64,000 bases of DNA from Enterobacter sp. C2 (GTDB lineage Bacteria > Pseudomonadota > Gammaproteobacteria > Enterobacterales > Enterobacteriaceae): positions 2,294,001 through 2,358,000 of the forward strand of contig NZ_CP082269.1 in assembly GCF_019880405.1 (NCBI RefSeq). Reading direction: 5' to 3'. Both the position numbers and the translations under genes were made by a program. The notes under the pieces were generated by a model, which made no database searches, was not told the DNA's origin, and saw only the letters and a program-made list of their open reading frames with translations. Numbering within the stretch: position 1 is the first letter of the stretch; each line of letters opens with the position of its first letter. This document shows, one piece after another, positions 53,878 to 63,787 of the stretch.

Positions 53878-54018
53878 ACATGTATCTTACTCTGCTGATT
53901 TGGTTTGAGGGAAGGCGTCTGGTGCAGGTTATTAGTGCAAACGCTGCGTCTTCCGCTCGGTCTCAACCCTGATTACGCTTTACAGATCGAAGGCAAGAAC
54001 ATAATAGAGGTGAACAGC

Positions 54019-55425
54019 GTGGAGCTTTTCTCTACAAGACCCGGGGATGAAGGTTTAGCGGGGCGCGAACGGGCCCTGGCGATGGCTGCGGTGATGACCA
54101 GCACCACCATGGCCGTGTTTGACGGGGCCATCGTCAACGTTGCGCTGCCGCCTATCGCCCATGCGTTGGCGGTCTCTGCTCAGTCCGCCGTGTGGGTCGC
54201 CAATGGCTATCTGCTATCGGCCGCGATGACGCTGGCAATTTTTGCCGCGCTTGCCCGCCGCGTTGGCTTTCGCACCCTTTTTGCCTTTGGACTGAGCCTG
54301 TTTACGCTGGCCTCGCTGGGCTGCGCCCTCTCCTCTTCGCTCTCGACGCTGACAGGCTGGCGCATCGTGCAGGGAATTGGCGGCGCAGCGACCTTGAGTA
54401 TTGCGCCAGCGATCCTGCGCGCTGTTTTCCCTACTCGCCTGCTGGGGCGTATTCTCGGTCTGCACGCCCTGCTGATCGCCACCAGCACGGCTATCGCGCC
54501 GGTGCTGGGCGGTACGCTGTTGGAAGCGCTAAGCTGGCAGTGGCTGTTTGCCATTAATATCCCGCTGGGAGCAATCGCGCTAACGCTGACGCTGCAGGCG
54601 ATCCCCAATAACAGCACGCACGGACGCGGCCCCTTTGATATCGCCGGGGCGGCGCTGTCAGCGCTGATGCTGGGCGGATTCATTATGGCGGCAAACGCCT
54701 TCTCCCGGCCCGGCTCGCCGCAAACGCAGCTGTGGATCGCAGCAGGCTATGGTGGCGTGGCGATGGCAGCCGGGCTGCTGTTTATTTGGCGTCAGCGTCG
54801 TGCGCCACAGCCGCTCATGCCGCTGGAACTCTTTGCCTCGGCGCGCTTTTCACTGGCGGCGCTCACCTCGCTGGTCTCATTCGTGAGCCAGGGGATGACG
54901 TTTATTGCTCTGCCCTTCCTGTTCCAAAGCGTGTACGGCTATAGCGTCTTTACCTCGGCGCTGCTGTTCACCCCCTGGCCGCTGGGTATTATGCTGGCCG
55001 CGCCCCATGCAGGACGTCTGGCCGATCGCTACCCCGCCGCGATGATCTCTACGCTTGGTTTAGGGATTTTTACGCTGGGGTTAACGCTGCTGGCGCTGCT
55101 TCCTGACCAGGCCCAGGCATGGGATATTGGCATCCGCAGCCTGGTTTGCGGACTCGGCTTCGGCTTTTTTCAAAGCCCCAACAATCGTGAGATGCTGGCA
55201 AACGCCTCGCGAGAGAACAGCGGCTATGCCTCTGGCGTACTGGCCATTATGCGTACTTTCGGCCAGTGTCTGGGCGGGGCGTTGGTAGGCGTCATCCTGG
55301 CGGTCTTGGCACCCGCTGGCGCTCAAGCGGCAGGCGCGGTTCGCCTGAGCCTGTGGATTGCGGTGCTGGCGACCGTGCTGGCCCTCCTGTTTAGCCTAAG
55401 CCGCATACGAAAACAGCCTGATTGA
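54019..55425 (+). CDS. MFS multidrug-type transporter (EmrB/QacA, DHA2 family)
   Basis: 468 aa from the GTG at 54019 (AGAGG 8 nt upstream); the open frame extends 38 codons upstream but with no RBS. About 14 helices. VFDGAIVNVALPPIAHAL is helix 1 with the DHA2 Asp, and GWRIVQGIGGAATLSIAPAIL is the motif-C-like antiporter helix. Likely exports a toxic compound. The LysR gene at its 5' side is probably its regulator. Confidence 0.87.
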   Translation: MELFSTRPGDEGLAGRERALAMAAVMTSTTMAVFDGAIVNVALPPIAHALAVSAQSAVWVANGYLLSAAMTLAIFAALARRVGFRTLFAFGLSLFTLASLGCALSSSLSTLTGWRIVQGIGGAATLSIAPAILRAVFPTRLLGRILGLHALLIATSTAIAPVLGGTLLEALSWQWLFAINIPLGAIALTLTLQAIPNNSTHGRGPFDIAGAALSALMLGGFIMAANAFSRPGSPQTQLWIAAGYGGVAMAAGLLFIWRQRRAPQPLMPLELFASARFSLAALTSLVSFVSQGMTFIALPFLFQSVYGYSVFTSALLFTPWPLGIMLAAPHAGRLADRYPAAMISTLGLGIFTLGLTLLALLPDQAQAWDIGIRSLVCGLGFGFFQSPNNREMLANASRENSGYASGVLAIMRTFGQCLGGALVGVILAVLAPAGAQAAGAVRLSLWIAVLATVLALLFSLSRIRKQPD

Positions 55426-55515
55426 CGACTTTTACGCCGCTTATCCGCAGACATTTTTACGTGAGCCTGTTAAGTGCGATACACTTTGTAAATCGGTCTT
55501 ACAGTTAAAGAAATT

Positions 55516-57162
55516 ATGCGCCTGATTATATCTTCCCTGCTCATGGCAGTCGGCCTGTTAAGCGGACACGTCCAGGCTGCGCCTGTGGATCCCGCTGCGG
55601 CGGATATTCGTGAAAGCGGTTTTGTCTACTGTGTCAATGGCCAGGTTAATACCTTCAATCCGCAAAAAGCGAGCAGCGGCCTGATTGTAGATACCCTGGC
55701 GGCCCAGCTTTACGATCGCCTGCTGGATGTGGATCCTTACACCTATCGTCTGGTACCCGAGCTGGCAGAGAGCTGGGAGGTGCTGGATAACGGCGCGACC
55801 TACCGTTTCCGTCTGCGGAGCAACGTTGCATTTCAAAAAACGCCGTGGTTTACCCCGGGGCGGGCGCTCAACGCTGACGACGTAGTCTTTAGCTTCCAGC
55901 GCATTTTCGATCGCCGCCACCCGTGGCATAACGTCAACGGCAGCAGCTTCCCCTATTTTGATAGCTTACAGTTTGCCGACTCGGTAGAAAGCGTACGTAA
56001 GCTGGACAGCCGCACGGTGGAGTTTCGCCTGAAAAAGCCGGACGCCTCGTTCCTGTGGCATCTTGCGACGCACTACGCCTCGGTGATGTCTGCCGAATAC
56101 GCAGACCAGCTGGCTAAGCGCGATCGTCAGGAGCTGCTGGATCGCCAGCCGGTAGGCACCGGTCCGTTCCAGCTTGCCGAGTACCGCGCCGGCCAGTATA
56201 TCCGCCTCCAGCGCCACCCGCAGTTCTGGCGCGGCCAGCCGCTGATGCCGCAGGTGGTGGTCGATCTCGGCTCCGGGGGAACCGGGCGGCTATCGAAGCT
56301 GCTGACCGGCGAGTGTGATGTGTTGGCATGGCCTGCCGCCAGTCAGCTGACGATTTTACGCGACGATCCGCGTCTGCGTCTGACCCTGCGTCCGGGGATG
56401 AACATCGCCTATCTGGCGTTTAATACCGACAAAGCGCCACTGAATAACCCAGCCGTGCGTCACGCGCTGGCGCTGGCGATCAACAACCAGCGGCTGATGC
56501 AGTCAATCTATTACGGCACGGCAGAGACTGCCGCCTCGATCCTGCCTCGTGCCTCCTGGGCCTATGACAGCGAAGCGAAAATCACTGAATACAACCCGGA
56601 GAAAGCCAAACAGCAGCTGGCCGCGCTGGGGCTGGAGAACATGACCCTGCAGCTGTGGGTACCGACCAGTTCCCAGGCGTGGAACCCCAGCCCGCTGAAA
56701 ACCGCTGAACTTATCCAGGCCGATATGGCTCAGGTCGGCGTTAAGGTGATGATTGTTCCCGTTGAGGGGCGTTTCCAGGAAGCGAGGCTGATGGATATGA
56801 ATCACGATCTGACCCTCTCCGGCTGGTCGACGGACAGCAACGATCCGGACAGCTTCTTCCGCCCGCTGCTTAGCTGCGCCGCCATTGAGTCGCAAACGAA
56901 CTTTGCCCACTGGTGCCACCGGGAGTTTGATACCATATTGCAGAAAGCACTGACCTCCCAGCAGCTGGCATCGCGCATTGAAGCCTACGATGACGCGCAG
57001 ACGATCCTCGCGCGCGAGTTGCCGGTGCTGCCGTTGGCCTCCTCCCTGCGCCTGCAGGCCTACCGCTACGATATTAAAGGTCTTGTTCTGAGCCCGTTTG
57101 GCAACGCCTCGTTTGCCGGCGTCTCGCGCGAACCGCACAAAGAAGAGGTGAAGCAACCATGA
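55516..57162 (+). CDS. sapA: SapA, periplasmic peptide-binding protein
   Basis: 548 aa. Signal peptide ([21 protein letters not shown]), then an SBP_bac_5 body close to E. coli SapA throughout ([48 protein letters not shown]). Binds antimicrobial peptides or haem in some species, and putrescine export has been shown for the SapBCDF part in E. coli. First gene of sapABCDF. Confidence 0.97.
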   Translation: MRLIISSLLMAVGLLSGHVQAAPVDPAAADIRESGFVYCVNGQVNTFNPQKASSGLIVDTLAAQLYDRLLDVDPYTYRLVPELAESWEVLDNGATYRFRLRSNVAFQKTPWFTPGRALNADDVVFSFQRIFDRRHPWHNVNGSSFPYFDSLQFADSVESVRKLDSRTVEFRLKKPDASFLWHLATHYASVMSAEYADQLAKRDRQELLDRQPVGTGPFQLAEYRAGQYIRLQRHPQFWRGQPLMPQVVVDLGSGGTGRLSKLLTGECDVLAWPAASQLTILRDDPRLRLTLRPGMNIAYLAFNTDKAPLNNPAVRHALALAINNQRLMQSIYYGTAETAASILPRASWAYDSEAKITEYNPEKAKQQLAALGLENMTLQLWVPTSSQAWNPSPLKTAELIQADMAQVGVKVMIVPVEGRFQEARLMDMNHDLTLSGWSTDSNDPDSFFRPLLSCAAIESQTNFAHWCHREFDTILQKALTSQQLASRIEAYDDAQTILARELPVLPLASSLRLQAYRYDIKGLVLSPFGNASFAGVSREPHKEEVKQP

Positions 57163-58124
57163 TTATCTTTACGCTGCGCCGCCTGCTTCTACTACTGGTC
57201 ACGCTCTTTCTGTTGACCTTCGTAGGCTTTAGTCTGAGCTACTTTACCCCTCACGCACCGCTGCAAGGAGCCTCCCTGTGGAACGCCTGGTTCTTCTGGT
57301 TCAAAGGGGTACTGCACTGGGATTTCGGTGTCTCCAGCATTAACGGCCAGCTGATCTCTGAGCAGCTTAAGGAGGTCTTCCCGACCACCATGGAGCTCTG
57401 TATTCTCGCCTTTGGCTTCGCGCTGGTGGTGGGTATTCCTGTCGGCATGATGGCCGGTATTATGCGCGGCAAATGGCAGGACAAGCTCATCAGCGCCCTG
57501 GCCCTGATTGGCTTCTCGATCCCCATCTTCTGGCTGGCGCTGCTGCTGACCCTCTTTTTCTCATTGACGCTGGGCTGGCTGCCGGTATCGGGCCGCTTCG
57601 ATCTGCTGTATGAGGTTAAAACGGTCACCGGCTTTGCGTTGATTGACGCCTGGCTTTCGGAGTCGATATGGCGCGAGGAGATGATCATCAGCGCGCTGCG
57701 GCATATGGTGCTGCCGGTGCTGACCCTGGCGGTCGCGCCGACCACCGAGGTGATCCGCCTGATGCGCCTGAGCACCATCGAGGTGTTTGAGCAGAACTAC
57801 ATCAAGGCCGCCGCCACGCGCGGGCTTTCGCGCCTGAGCATTCTGCGCCGCCACGTGCTGCACAACGCCTTGCCACCGGTGATCCCCCGTCTGGGGCTAC
57901 AGTTTTCCACGATGCTGACGCTGGCGATGATCACCGAGATGGTGTTTAGCTGGCCAGGGCTGGGGCGCTGGGTGATCAATGCCATTCGCCAGCAGGACTA
58001 TGCGGCTATCTCTGCCGGGGTGATGGTGATTGGCGCACTGGTGATTATTGTTAACGTTCTCTCTGACATTCTGGGCGCGCTGGCGAACCCTTTGAAACAT
58101 AAGGAGTGGTATGCCCTCCGATAA
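57159..58124 (+). CDS. sapB: SapB, ABC permease
   Basis: 321 aa, as in E. coli. Six-helix OppB/DppB-type permease; EAA loop near [16 protein letters not shown]. Overlaps sapA by 4 nt and sapC by 14 nt. Confidence 0.98.
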   Translation: MIIFTLRRLLLLLVTLFLLTFVGFSLSYFTPHAPLQGASLWNAWFFWFKGVLHWDFGVSSINGQLISEQLKEVFPTTMELCILAFGFALVVGIPVGMMAGIMRGKWQDKLISALALIGFSIPIFWLALLLTLFFSLTLGWLPVSGRFDLLYEVKTVTGFALIDAWLSESIWREEMIISALRHMVLPVLTLAVAPTTEVIRLMRLSTIEVFEQNYIKAAATRGLSRLSILRRHVLHNALPPVIPRLGLQFSTMLTLAMITEMVFSWPGLGRWVINAIRQQDYAAISAGVMVIGALVIIVNVLSDILGALANPLKHKEWYALR

Positions 58125-59001
58125 CGTCTATAACGAGAAGCAGACCCCCGGCGCGCTGCGCACGGTCTGGCGCAAGTTCTATGGCGATACCACTGCCATG
58201 ATTGGTCTGTACGGCTGCGCCGGACTGGTGCTGCTGTGTGTTTTTGGCCGCTGGTTTGCCCCCTACGGCATCGATCAGCAGTTCCTCGGCTACCAGCTGC
58301 TGCCGCCCTCATGGTCGCGCTATGGGGATGTCTCTTTCTTCCTCGGCACGGATGACCTTGGCCGGGACGTGCTTAGCCGCCTGCTCAGCGGCGCGGCGCC
58401 AACGGTAGGCGGCGCGTTTGTCGTTACCCTGGCGGCAACGATCTGCGGCCTGGTGCTGGGCGTCGTGGCCGGGGCAACGCACGGTCTGCGTTCAGCGGTG
58501 CTGAACCATGTGCTCGATACGCTGCTCTCCATTCCCTCTCTGCTGCTGGCCATTATTGTGGTGGCCTTTGCCGGGCCACATCTCTCTCATGCCATGTTTG
58601 CCGTCTGGCTGGCGCTGCTGCCGAGGATGGTACGCTCGGTCTACAGCATGGTACACGACGAGCTGGAGAAAGAGTACGTGGTTGCCGCGCGGCTGGATGG
58701 CGCGACGACGCTCAATATTTTGTGGTTTGCGGTACTGCCCAACATGACCGCAGGCCTCGTGACCGAGATCACCCGCGCGCTCTCGATGGCGATCCTTGAC
58801 ATTGCCGCGCTGGGCTTTCTCGATCTTGGCGCGCAGCTGCCCTCCCCGGAGTGGGGAGCGATGCTGGGCGACGCACTGGAGCTGATCTACGTCGCGCCCT
58901 GGACTGTAATGCTCCCGGGGGCGTCGATTATGGTAAGCGTGTTACTGGTTAACCTGCTGGGCGACGGGATCCGCCGTGCGGTCAATGCGGGGGTGGAATA
59001 G
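58111..59001 (+). CDS. sapC: SapC, ABC permease
   Basis: 296 aa. OppC/DppC-type permease with a short cytoplasmic start ([20 protein letters not shown]), the [15 protein letters not shown] block, and the EAA loop near [15 protein letters not shown]. Partner of SapB. Confidence 0.98.
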   Translation: MPSDNVYNEKQTPGALRTVWRKFYGDTTAMIGLYGCAGLVLLCVFGRWFAPYGIDQQFLGYQLLPPSWSRYGDVSFFLGTDDLGRDVLSRLLSGAAPTVGGAFVVTLAATICGLVLGVVAGATHGLRSAVLNHVLDTLLSIPSLLLAIIVVAFAGPHLSHAMFAVWLALLPRMVRSVYSMVHDELEKEYVVAARLDGATTLNILWFAVLPNMTAGLVTEITRALSMAILDIAALGFLDLGAQLPSPEWGAMLGDALELIYVAPWTVMLPGASIMVSVLLVNLLGDGIRRAVNAGVE

Positions 59002-59993
59002 TGCCGCTACTTGATATTCGTAACCTGACCATTGAGGTCAAGACCGGCGAAGACTGGGTCAGAGCCGTCGATCGCGTCACGCTGACCCTTGCCGAAGGTG
59101 AAATCCGCGGCCTGGTGGGCGAATCCGGCTCGGGCAAAAGCCTGATAGCCAAAGCGATCTGTGGCGTGACCAAAGATAACTGGCGGGTCACCGCAGACCG
59201 AATGCGCTTCGACGACGTCGATCTGATGCGCCTCTCTGCGCGCGAGCGGCGGAAAATCCTCGGTCATAACGTGTCGATGATTTTTCAGGAGCCGCAGTCC
59301 TGTCTCGATCCGTCGGAGCGCGTCGGTAAACAGCTGATGCAGAACATTCCGGCCTGGACCTATAAAGGCCGCTGGTGGCAACGCATGGGCTGGCGGAAAC
59401 GGCGCGCCATTGAGCTGCTGCACCGCGTCGGCATTCGCGATCACAAAGATGCAATGCGCAGCTTCCCTTACGAGCTGACGGACGGCGAGTGTCAGAAGGT
59501 GATGATCGCCATTGCGCTGGCGAACCAGCCGCGCCTGCTGATCGCCGATGAGCCGACCAACGCTATGGAGCCCACCACCCAGGCGCAGATTTTCCGTCTG
59601 CTGACCCGGCTCAACCAAAACAACAACACCACCATTATCCTGATCAGCCACGACCTGCAGATGCTGAGCCAGTGGGCAGACAAGATCAACGTGATGTATT
59701 GCGGCCAGACCGTAGAGACCGCGCCGAGCGAAGAGCTGATCGCCACGCCGCATCACCCCTATACTCAGGCGCTGATCCGCGCTATTCCTGACTTTGGCAG
59801 CGCCATGCCGCATAAAAGCCGCCTGAACACGCTGCCGGGAGCGATCCCGCTGCTGGAGCATCTGCCGATTGGCTGCCGTCTCGGGCCGCGTTGCCCCTAC
59901 GCCCAGCGTAAATGCATCGAGCGTCCCCTGCTGGCCGGACCTAAAAATCACCTCTTTGCCTGTCATTTCCCGCTGAATATGGAGAAGGAGTGA
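59001..59993 (+). CDS. sapD: SapD, ABC ATPase
   Basis: 330 aa from a GTG that overlaps the sapC stop by 1 nt. Walker [10 protein letters not shown] near residue 40, Walker [10 protein letters not shown], switch His SHDLQ, and a C-terminal oligopeptide-type Cys block ([14 protein letters not shown]). The signature is degenerate ([12 protein letters not shown] in place of LSGGQ), as in E. coli SapD. SapD also affects Trk potassium uptake in E. coli. Confidence 0.97.
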   Translation: MPLLDIRNLTIEVKTGEDWVRAVDRVTLTLAEGEIRGLVGESGSGKSLIAKAICGVTKDNWRVTADRMRFDDVDLMRLSARERRKILGHNVSMIFQEPQSCLDPSERVGKQLMQNIPAWTYKGRWWQRMGWRKRRAIELLHRVGIRDHKDAMRSFPYELTDGECQKVMIAIALANQPRLLIADEPTNAMEPTTQAQIFRLLTRLNQNNNTTIILISHDLQMLSQWADKINVMYCGQTVETAPSEELIATPHHPYTQALIRAIPDFGSAMPHKSRLNTLPGAIPLLEHLPIGCRLGPRCPYAQRKCIERPLLAGPKNHLFACHFPLNMEKE

Positions 59994-59994
59994 G

Positions 59995-60801
59995 ATGGTC
60001 GACACCCTGTTGGAAGTTCGCAACCTGAGTAAAACCTTCCGCTACCGCACCGGCTGGTTCCACCGCCAGACGGTAGAGGCGGTTAAGCCGCTGAGCTTTA
60101 CCCTGCGAGAGAAGCAGACTCTGGCGATCATTGGTGAGAATGGCTCTGGTAAATCAACGCTGGCGAAGATGCTGGCGGGCATGATCGAGCCGACCACCGG
60201 CGAGCTGCTGATTGACGATAGCCCCCTGCACTATGGCGACTACTCGTTTCGCAGCCAGCGCATCCGCATGATTTTTCAGGATCCCTCGACCTCGCTGAAC
60301 CCGCGCCAGCGCATCTCGCAGATCCTCGACTTCCCGCTGCGCCTGAATACCGATCTGCCGCCTGAGGCACGACGCCAGCGGGTGATTGAGACCCTGCGCA
60401 TGGTCGGGCTGCTGCCGGATCACGTCAGCTACTATCCCCATATGCTCGCCCCCGGCCAGAAACAGCGTTTGGGGCTGGCTCGGGCGCTGATCCTGCGTCC
60501 GAAGGTGATCGTCGCGGATGAGGCCCTGGCGTCGCTGGATATGTCGATGCGTTCGCAATTAATTAACCTGATGCTGGAATTGCAGGAGAAACAGGGTATC
60601 TCTTATATCTACGTGACTCAGCATATCGGTATGATGAAACACATCAGCGACCAGGTCATCGTGATGCACCAGGGCGAAGTGGTTGAGCGTGGCAGTACCG
60701 CTGACGTGCTGGCCGCCCCGCTGCATGAGCTGACCCGCCGCCTGATTGCTGGCCATTTTGGCGAGGCGCTGACGGCGGATGCCTGGCGAAAAGACCGCTA
60801 G
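59995..60801 (+). CDS. sapF: SapF, ABC ATPase
   Basis: 268 aa. Walker A GENGSGKST, a degenerate signature (LAPGQKQRLGLARAL), Walker B VIVADEA (Asp-Glu kept), and the switch His in TQHIG. Last gene of the operon; no strong terminator directly behind it. Confidence 0.97.
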   Translation: MVDTLLEVRNLSKTFRYRTGWFHRQTVEAVKPLSFTLREKQTLAIIGENGSGKSTLAKMLAGMIEPTTGELLIDDSPLHYGDYSFRSQRIRMIFQDPSTSLNPRQRISQILDFPLRLNTDLPPEARRQRVIETLRMVGLLPDHVSYYPHMLAPGQKQRLGLARALILRPKVIVADEALASLDMSMRSQLINLMLELQEKQGISYIYVTQHIGMMKHISDQVIVMHQGEVVERGSTADVLAAPLHELTRRLIAGHFGEALTADAWRKDR

Positions 60802-60850
60802 CGCCACGCTTTAGGGTGGTCGGATTAACACATATGGCGACACGTGCTAT

Positions 60851-60871
60851 TTGCCCATTTCAGATGGGCAA
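60851..60871. repeat. Inverted repeat downstream of sapF
   Basis: TTGCCCAT-TTCAG-ATGGGCAA, perfect 8-bp arms, 49 nt after sapF. May act as sapF terminator or mRNA 3' protection, though no T-run follows. Confidence 0.5.
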
Positions 60872-61045
60872 TCACGGCGGATCAGGCTTTATTTGGCCTG
60901 CACGTTCGGCTGCTATGTCCACCGAGTGGTGTACTGCGGCGAGAACATTTCGCGCTTCATTTGCCTGATCTTCTGACTCCCCTGCCCGGCAAAACACAGC
61001 GTTTCCTTTCCAGGTCTGTTTAGTTTGCTCGTGAGGGCCATCAGT
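60872..61045 (-). pseudogene. Possible gene remnant downstream of sapF
   Basis: An open frame of 57 codons with no start codon at its head encodes a protein-like, Ala/Glu-rich sequence (FCRAGESEDQANEARNVLAA then VHHSVDIAAERAGQIKPDPP and stop). The frame opens right after a stop at 61046-61048. It might be the 3' scrap of a gene of the element that left the integrase relic at 62474; the family is not recognised. Confidence 0.3.
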
Positions 61046-61050
61046 TTATC

Positions 61051-61080
61051 AATGTCCGCTTAGTGCCAGAAGCGGACATT
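61051..61080. repeat. Perfect 11-bp inverted repeat
   Basis: AATGTCCGCTT-AGTGCCAG-AAGCGGACATT. Its perfection and isolation suggest a terminator-like hairpin or a dispersed palindromic element; no T-run follows on either side. Confidence 0.6.
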
Positions 61081-61127
61081 GCTGCATTGTGCAATAATCA
61101 TTCTCAAGCTAATGAGAATGGATATAG

Positions 61128-61733
61128 TTAATTTTTATATCCAGCAATATTACACTTCTCAATTTTTAACTGCTTGCGCCATATCCGATTATGTAACGCC
61201 AGGGCTATGGACCGGTAGAAAACTGAAGAATTCATCCATATTACATTGAGGAAGAAAAACCCTAACCCTAAAAGAGAAGTCATTTGTGGCGTGTAATTAT
61301 TAACGGAATCGAATATAAATAGAGACCAAGTATAGATAAGACAAATAGCTGCTACTACTCCTGTTAGAGCAATAACGGCAAGATATGATTTATACCCAAT
61401 TAAAGAGCCGCGCGCTGCCAGTAGCATTGTGCTCATAATGAGCACACAATAAATAACCGCCCCAACAAACACTCCCAGCAATACCTTATATTCGGGTAGA
61501 TTTAACCACTGGAATAGCAACATCCAGACAGAAACCTGCGGCATAGCGTAGCAAAAGATTGCAAGTATCGTACTGATACCTAATGCAATTCCGGACATGT
61601 GCATTCCTATAGGCGCACCTAGCCGGCTTTTTAACCGCCCTTTTAGCAATTCAAGCTGTTGTGGCTCGTTAGTCGCCATTTTCTTTGTTAAAACAGTAAC
61701 TAACGCAAGGCTCTTTTTGATATAATTCATCAT
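61128..61733 (-). CDS. Unknown four-helix membrane protein
   Basis: 201 aa, AT-rich compared with sap and fabI. A cytoplasmic start (MMNYIKKSLALVTVLTKKMA...) leads to four membrane segments (~48-70, ~85-105, ~117-140, ~150-170) and a basic tail. No catalytic motif and no family recognised. Located where E. coli has ycjD. Its composition and position suggest acquired cargo. Confidence 0.65.
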   Translation of the reverse strand: MMNYIKKSLALVTVLTKKMATNEPQQLELLKGRLKSRLGAPIGMHMSGIALGISTILAIFCYAMPQVSVWMLLFQWLNLPEYKVLLGVFVGAVIYCVLIMSTMLLAARGSLIGYKSYLAVIALTGVVAAICLIYTWSLFIFDSVNNYTPQMTSLLGLGFFFLNVIWMNSSVFYRSIALALHNRIWRKQLKIEKCNIAGYKN

Positions 61734-62140
61734 AACCTAGTCACTAACTTCCTATAAGTGAGAACGACTGCCCGTAACCCCTTAATTAGGAAGATCTTTT
61801 GAGAGCTGTTCTGTGAATGTCATTTTTTCTTTCTATACATGTAAATTATTATATCGTTGAGATATCAAGAGTAAATGCTACCGAATTTTAAAAAATTAAG
61901 AATATTCCGAATAAGATTCACTGGTACCGTGGAGAGGGAAAATTGTGAAAGGCATTACATCTGCCAGCTTGATGCCTTCATTAATTGCTGGCACTGCTAG
62001 CGACAACTGGGAGCTCTGTTCTGAGTATGACTTACAATAAACGTTTGCCCTTTCCTCCAAACTATCGCCACAATATACGCGACTCTATTACGAACTTCCG
62101 CCCTCGCTCATAGCTGGCGTTGGCCCTGCTTCTACAGAGC
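61734..62140. other. 407-nt gap between two accessory membrane genes
   Basis: AT-rich on the left (likely promoter of the 61128-61733 gene, leftward). A 30-codon ORF from GTG at 61945 (MKGITSASLMPSLIAGTASD and on) has a GAGAGGG before it but no family. Otherwise nothing seen. Confidence 0.4.
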
Positions 62141-62431
62141 CTACGCCGCAACAGATGCGCGGATTTCAGTGTACCAATGGTTAACGATGGGAATTTCATC
62201 CAGGAAGCAAAAACCTAATCCGATCATCATAAGGCTTGCCATCATTTGAGCAATCACGCTGAACCAGTACTCAATAGGTTTAGTTTCCTTGTGAATATAC
62301 TCCTTGCGATCGCTCCCCTTGAATCTTTTGGTATAGATTCCTCGACGCAAAAAGATGATCGATTGAACAAACGCAAGCGGGCCCGTCAGGAAAATTGAAC
62401 ATACTACGAACCAAAATTGGAAGCCCATCAC
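62141..62431 (-). CDS. Unknown small membrane protein
   Basis: 96 aa; two membrane helices (FWFVVCSIFLTGPLAFVQSIIF at residues ~5-27 and MMASLMMIGLGFCFL at ~63-78) joined by a basic loop (RRGIYTKRFKGSDRKEYIHK). ATG ATG at the start; AGGTG RBS. No family recognised. Same strand and AT-richness as the 61128-61733 gene, so possibly of the same origin. Confidence 0.6.
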   Translation of the reverse strand: MMGFQFWFVVCSIFLTGPLAFVQSIIFLRRGIYTKRFKGSDRKEYIHKETKPIEYWFSVIAQMMASLMMIGLGFCFLDEIPIVNHWYTEIRASVAA

Positions 62432-62473
62432 CTTTCATTCCATCTAATGATTTATGTCCATTATTGCACAGAC

Positions 62474-62776
62474 AGAGCACATCTTTTTGTAGAACAAACT
62501 CAGACGGGTGCCATGATGGCGATGCCGTTATGTCTCTGGTTGGATGAGGCGAACATGGTGCAGGGTGATATACTTGACGAAGGCAGGATTCCTTCTGGAC
62601 TGATCAGGGAAAATGACTCACCGCCCTTTCACGCGTTGCGCACTTTATCGGCACGTTTGCACGCCCGATTGCGCAATAATGAGTCTGCTCAACACCTTCT
62701 GGGAAGTGAGTCCAGGGAGACGTCTGAGAAATATCGTGACACAAAGGGCAGTGAGTGGGATATAATTTCGAGCTAA
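62474..62776 (+). pseudogene. Lambda-type integrase relic upstream of fabI
   Basis: The frame encodes HLFVEQTQTGAMMAMPLCLW, then after a jump SPPFHALRTLSARLH and SAQHLLGSESRETSEKYRDT-KGSEWDII. These match lambda Int blocks YLYVEQSKTG, DPPTFHELRSLSARLY, AQHLLGHKSD and YRDDRGREWDKI. The box-II H-x-x-R (HALR) and the catalytic Tyr (KYRD) are kept, while about 45 residues between the two blocks and the whole N-terminal half are gone. It ends 81 nt before fabI. Confidence 0.8.
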
Positions 62777-62857
62777 TTTCGAATGATTTTGAAATGCCTT
62801 CTGCAAAGCTATGATTTGCAAGGCAAAAAACAAGCAATGAATATAAGGATTAGAGCT

Positions 62858-63646
62858 ATGGGTTTTCTTTCCGGTAAGCGCATTCTGGTGACTGGCGTTG
62901 CCAGCAAACTCTCCATCGCATACGGCATCGCACAGGCTATGCATCGCGAAGGCGCTGAGCTGGCATTCACCTACCAGAACGACAAGCTGAAAGGCCGTGT
63001 TGAAGAGTTTGCCGCGCAGCTGGGTTCAAGCATCGTTCTGGAATGTGACGTTGCTAAAGACGAAAGCATTGATGGCCTGTTCGCTGAGCTGGCAAAAAGC
63101 TGGCCGAAGTTTGACGGCTTCGTACACTCTATCGGTTTTGCACCGGGCGACCAGCTGGACGGCGACTATGTAAACGCCGTAACCCGTGAAGGCTTTAAAA
63201 TTGCCCACGACATCAGCTCCTACAGCTTCGTTGCGCTGGCCAAAGCGTGCCGCTCTATGCTGAACCCGGACTCTGCTCTGCTGACACTCTCCTACCTGGG
63301 TGCCGAGCGCGCTATTCCGAACTACAACGTGATGGGCCTGGCAAAAGCCTCTCTGGAAGCCAACGTGCGCTATATGGCGAACGCGATGGGTCCGGAAGGC
63401 GTGCGCGTGAACGGCATCTCCGCTGGTCCGATCCGTACTCTGGCCGCGTCCGGGATCAAAGACTTCCGTAAAATGCTGGCGCACTGCGAAGCGGTCACCC
63501 CGATCCGTCGCACCGTTACCATTGAAGACGTGGGTAACACCGCAGCCTTCCTCTGCTCTAACCTCTCCGGCGGTATCTCCGGTGAAGTCGTTCACGTTGA
63601 CGGCGGTTTCAGCATCGCTGCAATGAACGAACTGGAACTCAAGTAA
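62858..63646 (+). CDS. fabI: Enoyl-[acyl-carrier-protein] reductase (NADH) FabI
   Basis: 262 aa from the ATG at 62858 (AAGGATTAGAGCT upstream), the E. coli length; the frame is open to 62783 but without match. Catalytic Tyr/Lys spaced YNVMGLAKA near residue 156 (Y-x6-K of enoyl reductases), and [13 protein letters not shown] as nucleotide loop. Last step of each fatty-acid elongation cycle; target of triclosan. Gly93 region ([15 protein letters not shown]) looks wild type. Confidence 0.99.
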   Translation: MGFLSGKRILVTGVASKLSIAYGIAQAMHREGAELAFTYQNDKLKGRVEEFAAQLGSSIVLECDVAKDESIDGLFAELAKSWPKFDGFVHSIGFAPGDQLDGDYVNAVTREGFKIAHDISSYSFVALAKACRSMLNPDSALLTLSYLGAERAIPNYNVMGLAKASLEANVRYMANAMGPEGVRVNGISAGPIRTLAASGIKDFRKMLAHCEAVTPIRRTVTIEDVGNTAAFLCSNLSGGISGEVVHVDGGFSIAAMNELELK

Positions 63647-63656
63647 GCGTTCCCTT

Positions 63657-63676
63657 CCCCTCCCGTTTGGGAGGGG
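63657..63676 (+). terminator. Hairpin after fabI
   Basis: CCCCTCCC-GTTT-GGGAGGGG, 11 nt after the fabI stop. T-run is poor, so it may stabilise the 3' end rather than end transcription alone. Confidence 0.6.
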
Positions 63677-63787
63677 TCTCCCCCGCTGTTTATGCTTTTC
63701 CGCTATTTATTATCACCTAACAATATTTTTCCCCTCGTTAGCGTTACGCCAGGATATTGATCGCCATTTTGAGATCAAGGAAAGCCC

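Noticed and set aside
53905-54018. 38 upstream codons of the DHA2 MFS gene
   Set aside because: The sequence has no membrane or signal character, and only the GTG at 54019 has an RBS.
60802-62857. A toxin-antitoxin or CRISPR system in the accessory spot
   Set aside because: No repeat array, no Cas, toxin or antitoxin motif is visible; the two membrane proteins are left as unknown.
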